From contig DATMFK010000001.1 in assembly GCA_035556195.1 (NCBI GenBank), forward strand, positions 141,311 to 205,310: a DNA stretch of 64,000 nt. The letters are read 5' to 3'. The DNA comes from G016756615 sp035556195. Its GTDB lineage: Bacteria > Pseudomonadota > Alphaproteobacteria > Rhizobiales > Rhizobiaceae. The translations under genes were made by a program, and so were the position numbers. Of this stretch, positions 62,635 to 64,000 are shown piece by piece (positions within the stretch are counted from its first letter, which is position 1; each line of letters begins with the position of its first letter). The notes below the pieces were generated by a model, which saw nothing but the letters and a program-made list of their open reading frames with translations, was not told where the DNA came from and searched no databases.

Positions 62635-62656
62635 GATATAAGCATTTCTTTATATC
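62635..62656. promoter_or_regulatory. AT-rich palindromic operator candidate before the homocysteine methyltransferase gene
   Basis: GATATAA (62635-62641) and TTATATC (62650-62656) form a perfect inverted repeat with an 8-base spacer, 28 bases before the start codon, in a strikingly AT-rich patch. A further ATCTTTAT follows at 62654-62661. ArsR-type regulators of the methionine cycle in Proteobacteria (SahR, which responds to S-adenosylhomocysteine) bind AT-rich palindromes before such genes. Which regulator binds here is inference. Confidence 0.5.
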
Positions 62657-62684
62657 TTTATCTCCCTCTAGCGAGATTTGTCCG

Positions 62685-63698
62685 ATGTCCAGTCCGATCG
62701 ACGCCCTCCTCGCCGAAAGAGGCGTGCTCCTGGCCGATGGCGCGACCGGCACCAATCTCTTCGCGATGGGACTGGCGTCGGGAGAGGCGCCGGAGCTATG
62801 GAACGAGACGGCGCCCGAGAAGATCTCGGCGCTGCATCAGGGCTTCGTCGATGCCGGCGCCGACATCATCCTCACCAACTCTTTCGGCGGTACGCGCCAC
62901 CGGCTGAAGCTCCACCACGCGCAGGACCGTGTCCATTCCCTCAACAAGCGCGCCGCCGAGATCGCACGCGCGGTCGCCGACGAGGCTGGCCGCAAGGTCA
63001 TCGTGGCGGGCTCTGTCGGCCCCACGGGAGAATTGCTCGTTCCGCTCGGCGCGCTCACCTACCAAGAGGCCGTGGAAGCCTTCGCCGAACAGATCGAAGG
63101 CTTGAAGGCGGGCGGGGCCGAGGTCGCCTGGATCGAGACCATGTCGGCGCCCGAGGAGATCCGCGCCGCCGCGGAGGCCGCCATCCGTGTCGGGCTGCCC
63201 TATACCTATACCGGTTCCTTCGACACTGCCGGGCGTACCATGATGGGCCTGCTTCCCCGGGACATCCATGGCGTCGCCGACGGGCTCGCAGTCGCTCCGC
63301 TGGCCGTGGGCGCCAATTGCGGGGTCGGAGCGGCCGACATCCTTGCGTCGCTGCTCGACATGACCGAGGCGAAGCCGGACGCGACGGTGATCGTGAAGGG
63401 CAATTGCGGCATCCCGGAATTTCGCGGCTCGGAAATCCATTATTCCGGCACGCCGGAACTGATGTCCGATTATGTCCGCCTTGCGGTCGATGGCGGCGCC
63501 AGGATCGTCGGCGGCTGCTGCGGCACGTCCTTCGCCCACCTTGCCGCGATGCGCCAGGCGCTCGACACGCACAGCAAGGAGAGCCGCCCTACCCTGGACA
63601 CGATCGTCGAGCGAATCGGCCCGTTTCGCAACAAGACAGCCGGTTCGAGCGCCGCTGCCGGTGAAGGGCGGCGGGAACGGCGCCGGACCCGCGCCTGA
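62685..63698 (+). CDS. Betaine-homocysteine/homocysteine S-methyltransferase family protein
   Basis: Zinc-dependent methyltransferase of 337 residues. It has DGATGTNLFAMGL at the start, ILTNSFGGTRHRL, and the zinc ligands: first Cys in GANCGVGAAD and the Cys pair in GGCCGTS. Family members move a methyl group from betaine, S-methylmethionine or methyl-folate to homocysteine in the cytoplasm. In rhizobia the name bmt is used for close relatives. The start at 62685 is set by resemblance to family N-termini. Its C-terminal 25 residues are low-complexity and Arg/Gly-rich. A palindromic operator lies just upstream. Confidence 0.85.
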   Translation: MSSPIDALLAERGVLLADGATGTNLFAMGLASGEAPELWNETAPEKISALHQGFVDAGADIILTNSFGGTRHRLKLHHAQDRVHSLNKRAAEIARAVADEAGRKVIVAGSVGPTGELLVPLGALTYQEAVEAFAEQIEGLKAGGAEVAWIETMSAPEEIRAAAEAAIRVGLPYTYTGSFDTAGRTMMGLLPRDIHGVADGLAVAPLAVGANCGVGAADILASLLDMTEAKPDATVIVKGNCGIPEFRGSEIHYSGTPELMSDYVRLAVDGGARIVGGCCGTSFAHLAAMRQALDTHSKESRPTLDTIVERIGPFRNKTAGSSAAAGEGRRERRRTRA

Positions 63699-64000
63699 CT
63701 TTTGGAAGCTTTCCGGCGTAGCGGGTGCCGGATGGGATCCCGCATCACGCCACCCTCGGCGGCTCGACATCGGCCCGAGGATGAGGAAGATTCAATGTCG
63801 ATGCCAACCTTGAAAGCTGGCGATTGGCGCGGACTCCAATGCAGTTCGTCATCCTCGGACGGGAGCCCGCGCCAGCGGGCGAGCTGATCCGAGGATCCTG
63901 TGTGTTTCAATTGTGGTAGATCGGGATCGGGAAGGAGGCCGTCGGGATCCTGGTCGCTTCGATCGAAACAGACCGCGGAATGGCCTGGCCCCCTTCCCAG
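63699..64000. repeat. Intergenic repeat (family E, inverted copy) to window end
   Basis: From about 63763 to 63898 the sequence is the reverse complement of the unit at 58763-58890, sharing GATCAGCTCGCCCGCTGGCG, the ATGTCGATGCCAA segment and the CATCCTCGG arms. No gene can be called up to the window end. Confidence 0.7.

Overview
The window is a GC-rich chromosomal segment of an alphaproteobacterium of the order Hyphomicrobiales (Rhizobiales). The best fit is a Phyllobacteriaceae-type organism (Mesorhizobium, Aminobacter or Nitratireductor-like). The reasons are the AcpXL/LpxXL locus for very-long-chain lipid A acylation, a divergent putA/Lrp-type putR pair, the alphaproteobacterial cobQ, and several families of palindromic intergenic repeats. 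The species call is inference. No rRNA, tRNA, CRISPR array, intact insertion sequence or prophage was seen.

Layout, left to right. 1-2.9 kb: end of a heme uptake operon (TonB-dependent receptor, secreted protein, 78-aa protein, IsdG-type heme monooxygenase). 3.2-7.4 kb: putA and its divergent Lrp-family regulator. 7.4-9.0 kb: diheme peroxidase with a small FixH-like membrane protein. 9.2-13.4 kb: 2-keto-3-deoxygluconate kinase, then an FAD oxidoreductase/NTF2-like pair with a divergent AraC regulator. 13.7-15.2 kb: SDR and NTF2-like genes divergent from an HxlR regulator. 15.3-20.4 kb: aldose epimerase, gabD, AEC transporter, a protein methyltransferase and a secreted histidine phosphatase. 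20.6-25.4 kb: lipid A very-long-chain acyl locus (acpXL, a KAS-like protein without the active-site Cys, an intact KAS, a zinc alcohol dehydrogenase, lpxXL), without fabZXL. 25.4-30.1 kb: three-subunit molybdoenzyme of the SoeABC/DmsABC type. 30.2-33.6 kb: L,D-transpeptidase, then a divergent operon for an exported flavin amine oxidase, a cytochrome c and an exported RidA. 33.7-40.0 kb: M20 deacylase and a complete peptide-type ABC importer. 40.1-46.7 kb: TerB-like protein, TauE/SafE permease, AraC regulator with VOC protein, cobQ, and the valine-catabolic pair isobutyryl-CoA dehydrogenase and mmsB. 46.7-49.5 kb: a decayed stretch with an autotransporter remnant, a frameshifted secreted protein, a cluster of tandem hairpins and no other convincing gene. 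49.5-53.7 kb: AhpD-like protein, class III aminotransferase, MFS transporter and DUF72 protein. 53.8-58.7 kb: non-pyrrolysine MttB-family methyltransferase and a dimethylglycine-dehydrogenase-type protein separated by a frameshifted DUF559 gene. 59-64 kb: PhnD-like binding protein, fatty acid desaturase with divergent HTH regulator, GNAT acetyltransferase, and a betaine/homocysteine methyltransferase behind an AT-rich palindrome.

How the parts work together. Much of the window is catabolism of nitrogen compounds: proline (PutA), GABA/succinate semialdehyde (GabD), amines (periplasmic oxidase/cytochrome/RidA), valine (acyl-CoA dehydrogenase/MmsB), peptides or acylated amino acids (deacylase plus ABC importer), and methylated amines (MttB-like, DMGDH-like, BHMT-like). 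The most interesting unit is 30.8-33.6 kb, which looks like a self-contained exported system that oxidises an amine, passes electrons to cytochrome c and hydrolyses the imine product. Assignments rest on reading translated sequence and motifs only; no database search was run.
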